The notes beneath the pieces were generated by a model. It searched no databases, was not told the DNA's origin, and saw nothing but the letters and a program-made list of their open reading frames with translations. Shown piece by piece: positions 1 to 8,428 of a stretch of DNA of 64,000 nt. The position numbers and the translations under genes were made by a program. Each line of letters begins with the position of its first letter. Positions within the stretch are counted from its first letter, which is position 1. Source of the stretch: Actibacterium mucosum KCTC 23349 (lineage in GTDB: Bacteria; Pseudomonadota; Alphaproteobacteria; Rhodobacterales; Rhodobacteraceae); NCBI RefSeq assembly GCF_000647975.1, contig NZ_JFKE01000005.1, positions 310,001-374,000 on the forward strand, given 5' to 3'.

Positions 1-6
1 GTTTCT

Positions 7-849
7 CTATCTATCGATAATCCGGGTCATCCCCGAAACGCGAATTCCCTCACCCGGCGTTGCGCCAATGCTTGCTTTCAACACTGACCTTGCGCCCATA
101 TCTTCGCCTTGCACGATGTCGATCTCGCCATCGTGGGGCCATTCGACGTCACGAAGATAGCCCGACAGTGCCGCAGCCGCCGCGCCGGTTGCGGGGTCTT
201 CGATCACACCTCCGATCGCAAAAGCGTTGCGACTGTGAAACCGGCGCGGCGTCTGTGCCCACAAAAGGCTGATTGTGGTCAGATCGTGCTGCCGCATAAG
301 CCGCGCACCGTCCTCCAAATCATAGGACATTTTGGAAAGCGTCAGCCTGTCATTCAACGCAAGGATCAGATGATTGTTCCCGGCATTGGCCAGCGCGGGC
401 GGCAATGTTGGGTCAAGGTCAGCAATCGTGAGATCGAACAGTTCAAGCGCTGCCGTCAAAAGGGCCGCGTCTGCTCTTACGCTGTGGGTCGGGGGGGACG
501 TCAGGGTTGCGCTGCCATCCGCGCCTGTCTCGACGGTGATGCGCCCCGCATTTAGATCGAGCGCAAACAGCCCCTGGCCTTCGTGTGCGGCCAAAGCACT
601 GCCCAGAGCAATGGTGGCATGTCCACAAAAAGCCACCTCTTCCTCCGGCGAGAAGAACCGCACCCGCCATCCTTCACCCTGAGGCGCTGCAAAAACGGTT
701 TCGGAGTATCCTATGTCTGTTGCAATGCGTTGCATCTCTGATGCAGAAGGAAGCGTGTCGCCGATGACAACACCTGCGGGGTTGCCGCCAGTGCCGCCAT
801 CCGAAAAGGCCGCGATGCGGAGAACGGGCCGGTTGGTTTCATCTTTCAT
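7..849 (-). CDS. PhzF-family isomerase-like protein
   Basis: A 280-residue protein of the PhzF/diaminopimelate-epimerase fold, a family that isomerises small metabolites; the substrate cannot be read from sequence. Visible family marks are the N-terminal GGTGGNPAGVV loop, GYSETVF with the presumed acid/base glutamate at residue 50, FCGHATIALGSAL, and DPATGAAAAALSGYL near the C terminus. The open frame extends 34 codons upstream, but homology begins right after ATG 849, so I use that start. It ends a few bases inside the window and reads in the same direction as the hydrolase gene behind it. A phenazine role is not implied, because no other phenazine genes are present. Confidence 0.82.
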   Translation of the reverse strand: MKDETNRPVLRIAAFSDGGTGGNPAGVVIGDTLPSASEMQRIATDIGYSETVFAAPQGEGWRVRFFSPEEEVAFCGHATIALGSALAAHEGQGLFALDLNAGRITVETGADGSATLTSPPTHSVRADAALLTAALELFDLTIADLDPTLPPALANAGNNHLILALNDRLTLSKMSYDLEDGARLMRQHDLTTISLLWAQTPRRFHSRNAFAIGGVIEDPATGAAAAALSGYLRDVEWPHDGEIDIVQGEDMGARSVLKASIGATPGEGIRVSGMTRIIDR

Positions 850-966
850 GGTTACAATCCGATCTCTGTCGTCGTGAATCCGAAGTGGAAGGGCTGCTGG
901 GCGTAAAGCAATTGCACCCTGTACCCATTCAGCCCCGGTGGAGATGGCCACCGGGGCCGGGCATGG

Positions 967-1929
967 TCACTTGGTGATGCGCGCCAGGAAATCCTGCATT
1001 TCTGCGGCAATCACATCCCCGTATTCCTCGAGCGCGAAATGCCCGGTATCAAGCAGATGAAACTCCACATCAGACAGATCGGCCTTGTAAGGGTGGGCGC
1101 CGTCGGCAGGGAAGATGTGATCGTTTTTTCCCCAGACGATCAACGCCGGAGGCTGGTATTCCCGGAACAGGGCCTGCCACTTGGGATACTCGGCGACATT
1201 GGTGCCGTAATCCAGGAACATCTCGAGTTGCACTTCCTGATTGCCCGGACGGTCGAGCAGGTATTGAACGTGCCAGAAATTGTCGGGGCTCACCGCCGAG
1301 ACGTCACCAACACCGTGAGTGAATTGCCATTTGGTGGCGTCGAGCGTCAGGAAGCCGCGCAGCGCATCACCGTTTTCGGTGCTCGGGTCTGCCCAATACG
1401 CCTTGATCGGATCCCAGAATTCGCGCAACCCCTCGTCGTAGGCATTGCCGTTCTGGATGACAAATCCGGTGACCCGCTCGGGATGCTCAGCGAACATGCG
1501 AAACCCGATAGGTGCGCCATAATCCATCAAATAGACGGTGTAGTTATCGACTCCTTTTTCGTCGATCAAACGCGTTACCATTTCTGCGGCATTGGCGAAG
1601 CTGTAGTCGTACATGTCGGCAGACGGCATGTCCGAAGCGCCGAAACCGAGGTAGTCCGGTGCGATGACGTGATAGTCCTCTGCCAGGACCGGGATCAACT
1701 CGCGGAACATGTGCGAGGAGGTTGGAAAGCCATGCAACAGCAGAACCGTTGGGTTCGCTGGGTCCCCGGCCTCGCGATAGGCAATTGTGTGTCCGTCGAT
1801 CTCTGTCGATTTCATGTCGACAACAAACGGGCTTTGGGCTGCGATTGCACCGTTCGGCAGGGACACGGGCAAGAGCGTGGCGCTGGCAAAAAGTGTGGCA
1901 AGGATAGATGTGTGAAAACGCTTCTTCAT
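967..1929 (-). CDS. exported alpha/beta hydrolase (haloalkane dehalogenase/epoxide hydrolase type)
   Basis: 320 residues with a signal peptide (basic MKKR, hydrophobic core, predicted cleavage near residue 31), so it should act in the periplasm. The oxyanion-hole motif HGFPT is at residues 66-70. The nucleophile elbow LMDYGAP places an aspartate, D136, where dehalogenases and epoxide hydrolases carry their nucleophile. The catalytic histidine is probably H297 in DTGHFALEE. An aspartate nucleophile separates it from the serine esterases. The substrate is unknown. It lies 13 bp downstream of a PPOX-fold gene on the same strand, so the two are probably co-transcribed. Its reading frame is complete. 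Confidence 0.8.
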   Translation of the reverse strand: MKKRFHTSILATLFASATLLPVSLPNGAIAAQSPFVVDMKSTEIDGHTIAYREAGDPANPTVLLLHGFPTSSHMFRELIPVLAEDYHVIAPDYLGFGASDMPSADMYDYSFANAAEMVTRLIDEKGVDNYTVYLMDYGAPIGFRMFAEHPERVTGFVIQNGNAYDEGLREFWDPIKAYWADPSTENGDALRGFLTLDATKWQFTHGVGDVSAVSPDNFWHVQYLLDRPGNQEVQLEMFLDYGTNVAEYPKWQALFREYQPPALIVWGKNDHIFPADGAHPYKADLSDVEFHLLDTGHFALEEYGDVIAAEMQDFLARITK

Positions 1930-1942
1930 TGCACTGGTCCTT

Positions 1943-2584
1943 TCAGGGTTGGATTGGTGAGCCCGAAGCGCCGGACATGCGCAGGGCGCGGGTTTCGGCC
2001 CTCAGGGCCTCGTTCTCACGGCGCAATGCCGCGATCTCTTGATGCGCTTCATCAACAGTGAAGCGGCGTGGAATGTGGCTTGGGCAATTCCAGTCGAATG
2101 CTTCGACCGTAATCAGTACGGCGCGTTCGGGGCGCGCCCGATAGGTTCCGTCATGCAGCTGGCTTAGAATTTCGGGATTGTCCGCGCCTTCGATCAGACG
2201 GGCCCGGCCCCAGAGTTTCAGGCGGCGGCTGTTGGGATAGTCCGTCAGGATCATTGACAGACGATCGTTGCCGGACAGGTTGCCAGCGCTGATATACTGG
2301 CGGTTTCCGCGGAAATCGGCATAGGCCAACGTTGTAGATGTCAGCACTTTCAAAAATCCGACCGGGCCGCCGCGAAACTGGACGTATGGCCATCCTGTCT
2401 GCGATACGGAAGCCTGATAAAACCCATCGCGTGCGCCGATGAAGCCGATCTCTTCCGGCCCAAGCTCCTCCAGGTCTGCAAGGCCGTCGCCGAGGAATTT
2501 TCGGTACCCGTCGGCAGACCCCATCCGCGATTGCTGAGCGCGGACGTCAGGGGTAAAGGCAATGGTCGCAAAGGCCCGTGCCAT
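1943..2584 (-). CDS. pyridoxamine 5'-phosphate oxidase-fold protein
   Basis: 213 residues with a split-barrel flavin- or heme-binding fold of the PPOX superfamily. The N-terminal half contains [19 protein letters not shown] and the [12 protein letters not shown] segment that usually contacts cofactor. [10 protein letters not shown] and the GRARLIEG strand follow. The C-terminal 35 residues form a short charged, leucine-spaced helix ([15 protein letters not shown]) that looks like a coiled coil and is not part of the core fold. It is divergent from the LysR gene across a 141-bp spacer holding a candidate operator, so it and the hydrolase downstream are the likely LysR targets. Enzymatic function is unassigned. 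Confidence 0.78.
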   Translation of the reverse strand: MARAFATIAFTPDVRAQQSRMGSADGYRKFLGDGLADLEELGPEEIGFIGARDGFYQASVSQTGWPYVQFRGGPVGFLKVLTSTTLAYADFRGNRQYISAGNLSGNDRLSMILTDYPNSRRLKLWGRARLIEGADNPEILSQLHDGTYRARPERAVLITVEAFDWNCPSHIPRRFTVDEAHQEIAALRRENEALRAETRALRMSGASGSPIQP

Positions 2585-2634
2585 AGCGTTTCCTTTCGGA
2601 TGATCATTAGTTTTTCTGCAATGAGGTCCGTGTT

Positions 2635-2669
2635 CAGACCCTGTGTAAGTCTATATTTGTGCGGGTCTG
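2635..2669. promoter_or_regulatory. candidate LysR operator (interrupted inverted repeat)
   Basis: A 7-bp perfect inverted repeat, CAGACCC at 2635-2641 and GGGTCTG at 2663-2669, with a 21-bp AT-rich spacer. It sits between the divergent PPOX-fold and LysR genes, where LysR-type regulators normally bind. The repeat is seen directly; the role is inferred. Confidence 0.35.
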
Positions 2670-2725
2670 GCCGAATTGACAAACGACGATGTCTATCGCA
2701 GGGTTAGAAAAACTTAGTCACTGAC

Positions 2726-3631
2726 ATGAATCGCAAAAACTACCCTCTGAACGCACTTCGCGCATTCGAAGCCTCGGCACGTCATCTGAGTTTCGTCGCT
2801 GCCGCCGACGAGTTGTCTGTGACGCCCGCTGCGATCAGCCACCAGGTCAAGAAGCTGGAAGATTTCCTTGGTGTTCCGTTGTTTCGACGGCGGACGCGAG
2901 GATTGGTTCTTGTCGAGGCTGGGCAGCGGTTGGCCAAGGAGCTTCACTCGGTCTTTTCGACCCTCGATCAGGCCATGGAACAAGTGATGGAAACGGACAG
3001 GGGGGGCTCGTTGGCGCTGACAGTGGCGCCAACATTCGCCGCGATGTGGTTGATCCCGAGGCTGCAAAAGTTTTATGCCCAACACCCAGATATCGATGTG
3101 CTTGTATCGACCAGCTTGGGTCTTGTGGATTTTCAACGTGATGACTTTGACGCCGCCATCCGGCTTGGACACGGGCAGTGGCCAGGTCTTGAAGCCATCA
3201 AGCTGTTCGACGAGTCCGTGATCCCAATGTGCAGCCCACGCCTGCTCGACGGGAAAAACGCCATCAGAACGCCTTCTGACCTCAAGAACCACGTTCTGTT
3301 GCACAATCAATCTATGGACTTTGACCCAAACGCGCCAACTTGGCAGACTTGGCTTGATGCAAGCGGTACACAGGATGTTGACGCCTCGCGCGGCATGCAA
3401 TTCAGCCTGCCGGATCATGGGCTTCAGGCCGCGATCGACGGAGCCGGCGTGGTTTTGGGGTGGCGATTTCTTTCGGCAAAAGATGTCCAGGCCGGGCGCG
3501 TGGTCGAGCTTTTTGACCTGGCCATTCCTCTTGGATCAACATTTTACCTTGTCTATCCGGAGGCACATTCGCGACGACCCAATATTGTTGCTCTTCGCAA
3601 TTGGGTTTTGGGGGAGCTTAATGACCGCTAG
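2726..3631 (+). CDS. LysR-family regulator, GcvA-like
   Basis: 301-residue LysR-type transcription factor. The winged helix-turn-helix is at residues 5-64 (LNALRAFEASARHLSF, then VTPAAISHQVKKLE) and the effector-binding domain follows from about residue 90 (LALTVAPTFAAMWLIPRL). The wording of both domains is closest to the GcvA/AmpR branch. It is divergent from the PPOX-hydrolase pair and most likely controls it. The effector cannot be predicted. The protein is full length. Confidence 0.88.
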   Translation: MNRKNYPLNALRAFEASARHLSFVAAADELSVTPAAISHQVKKLEDFLGVPLFRRRTRGLVLVEAGQRLAKELHSVFSTLDQAMEQVMETDRGGSLALTVAPTFAAMWLIPRLQKFYAQHPDIDVLVSTSLGLVDFQRDDFDAAIRLGHGQWPGLEAIKLFDESVIPMCSPRLLDGKNAIRTPSDLKNHVLLHNQSMDFDPNAPTWQTWLDASGTQDVDASRGMQFSLPDHGLQAAIDGAGVVLGWRFLSAKDVQAGRVVELFDLAIPLGSTFYLVYPEAHSRRPNIVALRNWVLGELNDR

Positions 3632-3998
3632 TCGACAAGCCGAAGCCTCACTGGATCTGAAAGCGGGGGTTCGAAGACTGACGAGGGCAGAAGAATACCG
3701 AGGACGGCCACCAGATAGGCCCTCCGGAGGTCGCCCGTTGGCCAAGAACTCCCACTTGCTCGTTCCGGTTCGCTGATCGAGGACGCAGCGGAACTAACGG
3801 TCAGCGGGCCAACCGGTGCAGGCATTTCGGTGCCCGTCTTGGGCACGACATTTGACGACACCGGTGAACTGATGCTGACCGGCGTCACTTCCGCAACACG
3901 GGCAGAAGTGAACGGCGGTGGAGGCGAAACGGCCTTGTCCCCGGAAACAGTGGCGGCCCCGGCATCCGGAAGCCGCCCGTGGGGTCAATGACCACCTG
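3632..3998. other. 367-bp intergenic stretch with a possible gene remnant
   Basis: No convincing complete gene. The plus strand is open without a start codon from 3719 to the TGA at 3989-3991 (90 codons). It gives a threonine-, glycine- and valine-rich peptide (for example TVSGPTGAGISVPVLGTTF) resembling a beta-rich exported protein. With no ATG, no ribosome site and a stop just upstream, it is at best a decayed fragment. Confidence 0.3.
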
Positions 3999-4427
3999 TT
4001 AACCAGGCTGGTCAACAATTCGATCCCGGCCGGAACTGGCCGTGCGCATCGGCTTGAATGCAACGAGCAAAAGGCCAGCGATCACGACCTCGATTGCTAA
4101 AGCGCCGATGACGCTGCCGGACGGCATACCATCCAATACGATGCCCACGATGCGCCCGACTGGGAAGGCCAGATAGACGGTCAGCGCGACGGCAAGTGCA
4201 ATCGGTGCCATGGCCGCACGGATTGGCCCGGCCAACATAATTGCCCCCAATACCGCCAGCCCGGCGCCCGGTGCCCGAAGCTCGCTCAGCAGGTTGGGGT
4301 TCGGCCCAAGCGTTATGCCATAGCTGGCGTAAAACGCATGGGGTGCCAAAGTGATGAAGGTGCCGATGGCCAACGCCGTGGCGCCGCTGATGCCGAGGGT
4401 GATTTTCTGAAAACGAGTGAGTTGCAT
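3999..4427 (-). CDS. DUF4345-type small membrane protein
   Basis: 142-residue integral membrane protein with about four hydrophobic segments: residues 8-28, a pair spanning roughly 45-95 including GAGLAVLGAIMLAGPIRAA, and VIGALAIEVVIAGLLLVAF near the C terminus. The pattern and FYASYGI segment match the uncharacterised DUF4345 family. I use the ATG at 4427, because the 35 codons upstream are low in hydrophobicity and unlike the family. It lies 28 bp downstream of an NmrA-type reductase on the same strand and is probably expressed with it. Function unknown. Confidence 0.7.
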   Translation of the reverse strand: MQLTRFQKITLGISGATALAIGTFITLAPHAFYASYGITLGPNPNLLSELRAPGAGLAVLGAIMLAGPIRAAMAPIALAVALTVYLAFPVGRIVGIVLDGMPSGSVIGALAIEVVIAGLLLVAFKPMRTASSGRDRIVDQPG

Positions 4428-4455
4428 GCTTGGTGTTCCTTTTTGATTGAGTACG

Positions 4456-5283
4456 TCAGGCCGCTTTGGCCCATTTGCCTGCCGTGGCGGCGGCTTGTGC
4501 GAATTCGGTGAAGTCGCGGGGCGCGCGGCCAATTGCGCGCATCACACCATCGCCGATCTTGGCATTCCGGCCGTCAAAGGTTTCGCGCGCAATCTCCGTT
4601 ACGATGTCGGCGAAGACCGTTCCGCTGGTTGCCTCAAGCGCGGCATGGAAATCATCGAAGGAGATCGGCAAATAATCGACCCGCCGCCCCATTGCACCCG
4701 ACAGGATGTCAGCGACCTCGGCAAAGCCCAGCAGACGTGGGCCGGTGCATTCATAGGTCTGGCCGGAATGGCCCGTACCTGTAAGCGCCGTCACAATGAC
4801 GTCTGCGAGGTCGTCGATGTCGATAATCGGCTCTTCCAGATCGCCGCCAGGCATCGGGACAACGCCCTCCATCACCGGCTCCCACAGGGACCCTTCAGAG
4901 AAGTTTTGCGCAAACCAGGCGGAACGGATGATGGTGTGGTCCAGACCTGAATTGGCGATCACCTTTTCGCCCAGCTGTGCATGGTGTTCGCCACGACCGG
5001 TCAGGATGACCAGACGCTGAACACCGCAGGACGCGGCGACATGGGTGAACCGTGTCAGGTTCTCAATGGCACCGGGAAAAGCATAGTCTGGATGATAGTT
5101 GACATAGACGGCCCAAATGCCGCTAAGCGCCTTTTGCCAGGTGTCCGGATCATCCCAGTTAAAGGGGGGCTGCGCTGTGCGCGACCCCGAGCGGGCATCA
5201 TGCCCCGCGGCCGTGAGCCGGGCCAAGACACGAGATCCGGTTTTCCCGGTTGCGCCCGTTATCAGGATTGGTTTCGATGTCAT
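4456..5283 (-). CDS. NmrA/NAD(P)H-binding family oxidoreductase
   Basis: 275-residue atypical short-chain dehydrogenase fold. The dinucleotide-binding motif is ITGATGKTGSRVLARL at residues 7-22. GRGEHHAQLGEKVIANSGLDHTIIRSAWFAQNFSEG is the usual middle segment of NmrA-like and NAD(P)H quinone oxidoreductase-like proteins. A catalytic YxxxK is not obvious, so it may be a redox-sensing binder rather than an enzyme. It precedes the DUF4345 gene and is followed on its upstream side by an AraC regulator on the same strand, 110 bp away, a plausible controller. Confidence 0.8.
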   Translation of the reverse strand: MTSKPILITGATGKTGSRVLARLTAAGHDARSGSRTAQPPFNWDDPDTWQKALSGIWAVYVNYHPDYAFPGAIENLTRFTHVAASCGVQRLVILTGRGEHHAQLGEKVIANSGLDHTIIRSAWFAQNFSEGSLWEPVMEGVVPMPGGDLEEPIIDIDDLADVIVTALTGTGHSGQTYECTGPRLLGFAEVADILSGAMGRRVDYLPISFDDFHAALEATSGTVFADIVTEIARETFDGRNAKIGDGVMRAIGRAPRDFTEFAQAAATAGKWAKAA

Positions 5284-5393
5284 GTTGGTCTCCCTTGATT
5301 GACGTGATGGTCAAGGGGTAGACGCTGTCGGGGGCGACGGTATTTGCATTAGGCGCCAGTGTTTTGGCCCGATGCGCCATGGTCATACGCAAC

Positions 5394-6431
5394 TTATTCG
5401 ATGGCTTGAATTGCGGCCGATGCACCGCGTCGATAGCTTGCCGGTGTTTGCCCGTGCCAGCGTTTGAAGGCTCGGGTGAACGTGCTTTGATCAGAAAAAC
5501 CCGTCAGAAAGGCGATCTCTGCCAAGGCGTATTCCGTTCGCCGCAAAAGCTGCCCAGACAGAGATTTTCGCGCCTCCACTACCAGGTCCTGATAGGCCAA
5601 ACCCTCCGCAGACAGGCGTCGTTGCAATGTTCTGCTGCTCATCCCCAAACGCCCTGCAAGGTCGGCAAGCGTGGGTACACCTTCGCTCAACGATTCGGTG
5701 ATCTGATCCACAATGCGCCGCTCAAGTTCGGACGTGTCGTTGATTTGGCTAAGTTGGCTGTCGAGATGTGTTTCGAAAAACTTTGACATGCCGTCGTCGG
5801 ACAAACGATTGGGTTGGGCGACAACAGCAGCCGAGACTTCAAGGGCATCGCGATCTGCGCCGAAATGAATTGGGCACTGAAAATGCGCCTGATACACGCG
5901 GTCATCGTCAGGGCGATCCGACATGAGGTGAACAGCCTTCAGCGAGAAGCCATCCATGCTGACTTCCCGGCTTATCGACATCGCCGCGGCCAGAGCCAGC
6001 TCATTGGTCATCTTTAGGCCCAGACGACGATCCCGTCCCTGAATGACGTCCATGAAGACCGACGTTCCGGACCGTTCAACGCGGAAATTAGCAATCGAGG
6101 TCACGACCTTGCCATAGCGTTCGACACGCGCGTAAGAGCCAAGGAGATCAGGGGCAGTTTTGAACGCAAGCCCAAAGGCGCCGTAGTCATCGCATCGCAT
6201 TGACGTGCCCATATGTATCGGAACGGATCGTCCACGATCATCACGTTCGGCGATGCGTTCCAGCAGGCCAAAAAAGTCGCCATCCGAGATCATTGCGCCG
6301 GGATCAGCCGGCGCTGAAGGGTCCAGCCCAACGCTTGCGAAAAGCGCCAGGCGCGCGTCTGGTTCGACGCAATCAAGAGCGACCGCGGCATCCAGTGCTT
6401 TGTGAACGAAGATCGATGAAATCCAACCCAT
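5394..6431 (-). CDS. AraC-family regulator with Arabinose_bd-type N-terminal domain
   Basis: 345-residue transcription factor. The N-terminal 200 residues (FKTAPDLLGSYARVERYGKVV is a recognisable stretch) belong to the domain found in OruR/ArgR-like AraC proteins. The C-terminal 100 residues hold two helix-turn-helix units: LADLAGRLGMSSRTLQRRL and EIAFLTGFSDQSTFTRAFKRW. ATG 6431 (MGWISSIF) is chosen because the 30 upstream codons overlap an inverted repeat and do not look coding. It is divergent from the flavodoxin gene. Possible targets are that gene or the NmrA-DUF4345 pair behind it. Confidence 0.85.
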   Translation of the reverse strand: MGWISSIFVHKALDAAVALDCVEPDARLALFASVGLDPSAPADPGAMISDGDFFGLLERIAERDDRGRSVPIHMGTSMRCDDYGAFGLAFKTAPDLLGSYARVERYGKVVTSIANFRVERSGTSVFMDVIQGRDRRLGLKMTNELALAAAMSISREVSMDGFSLKAVHLMSDRPDDDRVYQAHFQCPIHFGADRDALEVSAAVVAQPNRLSDDGMSKFFETHLDSQLSQINDTSELERRIVDQITESLSEGVPTLADLAGRLGMSSRTLQRRLSAEGLAYQDLVVEARKSLSGQLLRRTEYALAEIAFLTGFSDQSTFTRAFKRWHGQTPASYRRGASAAIQAIE

Positions 6432-6465
6432 ACAGTAAAGATAGACGAGTGTGCCCAAGCTGAAA

Positions 6466-6482
6466 ACTGGCACCCGTGGCCC
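6466..6482. repeat. left arm of inverted repeat flanking the flavodoxin gene
   Basis: Seventeen bases, actggcacccgtggccc, are the exact reverse complement of 7168-7184. Inside the arms the similarity continues imperfectly for about 25 bp. The two arms bracket one gene, like ends of a small mobile cassette. Confidence 0.6.
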
Positions 6483-6594
6483 AAATTTTGGCGGCGCGCG
6501 CCAATGCCTTCGCTGTCTCACCTTTGCAGACTTGGCTCATCTGCAAGCGGGAAACGCGCCAGGCTTTCGCGCACCAACGCAAAGGGGAAGCTTC

Positions 6595-7143
6595 ATGGAA
6601 AACACAAACACCAAGGTCCTTGTGACCTATGGCAGCAAGCTCGGATCGACCGCCGAGGTCGCCATGTTCATTGGGGATGTCTTGGCTGAACAAGGGGTTG
6701 CAATCACCGTTCTGCCCCTTTCTGAGGCTGATGATCTGCATACTTTTGACCGCGTCATTATCGGCAGCGCAATCCGCTACGATCGTTGGCTGCCCGTCGC
6801 TGCTGCTTTCGTGAAAGAAAACAAGACAATCCTCAGCAGGATACCGGTTTCCTTCTTCTTCACGTGCCTCACGCTTGCAAACCCGACGCCGGCTGCACTG
6901 CGCAAGGCCGACGCGTATGCAGACAAGCTCCGTACCCTCGCGCCAGAAGTCAAACCCGTGACCGTCGGCGGATTTGCAGGTGTGCTGCAGTTTTCACGCA
7001 CCCCTTGGCCGGTGCGATTCGTGCTCAAATTGCTATCAATCGCGACCGGCGTGAAGGAGGGCGATTATCGGGATTGGGCGGCCATTCGCGCCTGGACCTT
7101 GAACCTTGAGCCCTCCCAAGACCCACAAATAAGACGGCGTTGA
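6595..7143 (+). CDS. flavodoxin-domain protein, HemG/menaquinone-dependent protoporphyrinogen oxidase-like
   Basis: 182-residue single-domain flavodoxin. The FMN phosphate loop is TYGSKLGSTAEVA near the N terminus, followed by VIIGSAIRYDRWLPVAAAFV and FFTCLTLANP, which mirror HemG-type proteins. Whether it oxidises protoporphyrinogen or acts as a generic electron carrier is not decidable here; no heme genes are nearby. The start at ATG 6595 follows a good ribosome site (AAAGGGGAAG). The gene is enclosed by a 17-bp inverted repeat (6466-6482 and 7168-7184), so it may have arrived as a unit. Confidence 0.75.
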   Translation: MENTNTKVLVTYGSKLGSTAEVAMFIGDVLAEQGVAITVLPLSEADDLHTFDRVIIGSAIRYDRWLPVAAAFVKENKTILSRIPVSFFFTCLTLANPTPAALRKADAYADKLRTLAPEVKPVTVGGFAGVLQFSRTPWPVRFVLKLLSIATGVKEGDYRDWAAIRAWTLNLEPSQDPQIRRR

Positions 7144-7447
7144 GGGTTTGGCGAGGCGTGGAATTCTGGGCCACGGGTGCCAGTCGGCAGAGCGAAACAG
7201 TCTCTGCCGGAAACGTCCTCAGCAACGGCGTAGTGTGTCTCGCGGCCGCGTTTAGGAACTAAATGGGCCGAAGCGTTCATGCGCCGTTGTTGCAATGCGA
7301 ATTGGCCTACCGCGCACAGGCGTGTCTTGACCCCGAAACGCTTCAAAAAAACTTCTGCCGACGCTTGGCCCTCTCCCATACACCTACATGTCACATTGAG
7401 GCCTTAACGCTTTCGACATCCAAAAATTCAATACACAGAGGTCATGC
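7144..7447. other. 304-bp spacer with stem-loop upstream of the ABC importer
   Basis: No credible gene. It holds the right inverted-repeat arm and an 8-bp perfect stem, cggcagag at 7185-7192 with ctctgccg at 7202-7209 around a 9-nt loop. There is no following T run, so it is not a classical terminator. The last 60 bp are AT-richer and should contain the promoter of the binding-protein gene at 7448. Confidence 0.4.
7168..7184. repeat. right arm of inverted repeat flanking the flavodoxin gene
   Basis: Exact reverse complement of 6466-6482, starting 25 bp after the flavodoxin stop codon. It is followed at once by a separate stem-loop (7185-7209). Confidence 0.6.
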
Positions 7448-8428
7448 ATGTTAAAACGCTTCCTTGTAGCTGCCGCTGCGACCGCATTCGCAAACGCCGC
7501 TTTCGCCGCCGATGTATCGGGTAAACTCGTCCTCTACACGTCTCAGCCGAACGCCGATGCTCAGCAAACAGTTGACGCGTTCACGGCGAAGTACCCGGAT
7601 GTAGACGTCGAATGGATCAGAGATGGTACAACCAAGGTTATGGCAAAACTTCGGGCCGAATTCGAAGCGGGTGCCCCTCAGCCAGACGTCCTCCTGATCG
7701 CCGATATGGTCACCATGGAAGGGCTTGAGGCTGAGGGCCGGTTGATGCCGCATGCTGATGCCGATGTCACTGCCTATGACCCAGCTCTCATGGACGCCGA
7801 GAAGCACTACTTCTCGACCAAGTTGATCACGACGGGCATCGTATACAACACATCGGCCGCGATGGTGCCGACATCCTATGCGGATCTTCTTGGTGAGGAT
7901 GCCAAAGACAAGCTGGCCATGCCATCGCCGCTGACCTCGGGCGCAGCGACCATTCACATGGCCGCCATCACCTCGCACCCCGACTTGGGCTGGGAATTCT
8001 ATGAAGGGCTGGCGGACCAGGGCGCCAATCCTCAGGGTGGCAATGGCGGCACGTATAAGGCGATTGCCGGCGGCGAAAAGCTGTACGGGTTTGTCGTTGA
8101 TTTCCTGCCCATCCGGAACAAGCTTGACGGCGCACCGGTGGAGTTTGTTTTCCCGGAAGAAGGCGTTTCGGCGGTGACCGAGCCTGTCGCGATCCTGTCG
8201 ACCGCGCAAAACCCAACGGCTGCGAAGGCTTTTGTGGATTTTCTGATCTCTCCCGAGGGGCAGCAGCTGGCGTCCGATATGGGCTATCTTCCGGCGCATC
8301 CGGCAATCACGCCGCCCGAAGGCTTCCCCGCGTTGAGCGACATCAAGCTTCTCGATTTTGATCCGGCGGCAGCCCTTGCCAACGATCAGGAGAACAAGGC
8401 GCGCTTCATCGATATATTCGGTGGCTGA
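7448..8428 (+). CDS. ABC importer periplasmic binding protein (iron/polyamine class)
   Basis: 326 residues with a clear signal peptide (MLKRFLVAAAATAFANAAFA, cleavage before ADV). The mature part has the extracellular solute-binding fold of the FbpA/FutA/PhnS group: LVLYTSQPNADAQQTVDAF, RLISP-like SPEGQQ near the C terminus and VFPEEGVSAVTEPVAIL. The adjacent tyrosine pair used by FbpA-type proteins to hold ferric iron is not visible at the expected place (YGFVVDFLPIRN instead), so iron as ligand is doubtful. The stop codon overlaps the permease ATG by one base, which indicates translational coupling. Confidence 0.8.
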   Translation: MLKRFLVAAAATAFANAAFAADVSGKLVLYTSQPNADAQQTVDAFTAKYPDVDVEWIRDGTTKVMAKLRAEFEAGAPQPDVLLIADMVTMEGLEAEGRLMPHADADVTAYDPALMDAEKHYFSTKLITTGIVYNTSAAMVPTSYADLLGEDAKDKLAMPSPLTSGAATIHMAAITSHPDLGWEFYEGLADQGANPQGGNGGTYKAIAGGEKLYGFVVDFLPIRNKLDGAPVEFVFPEEGVSAVTEPVAILSTAQNPTAAKAFVDFLISPEGQQLASDMGYLPAHPAITPPEGFPALSDIKLLDFDPAAALANDQENKARFIDIFGG

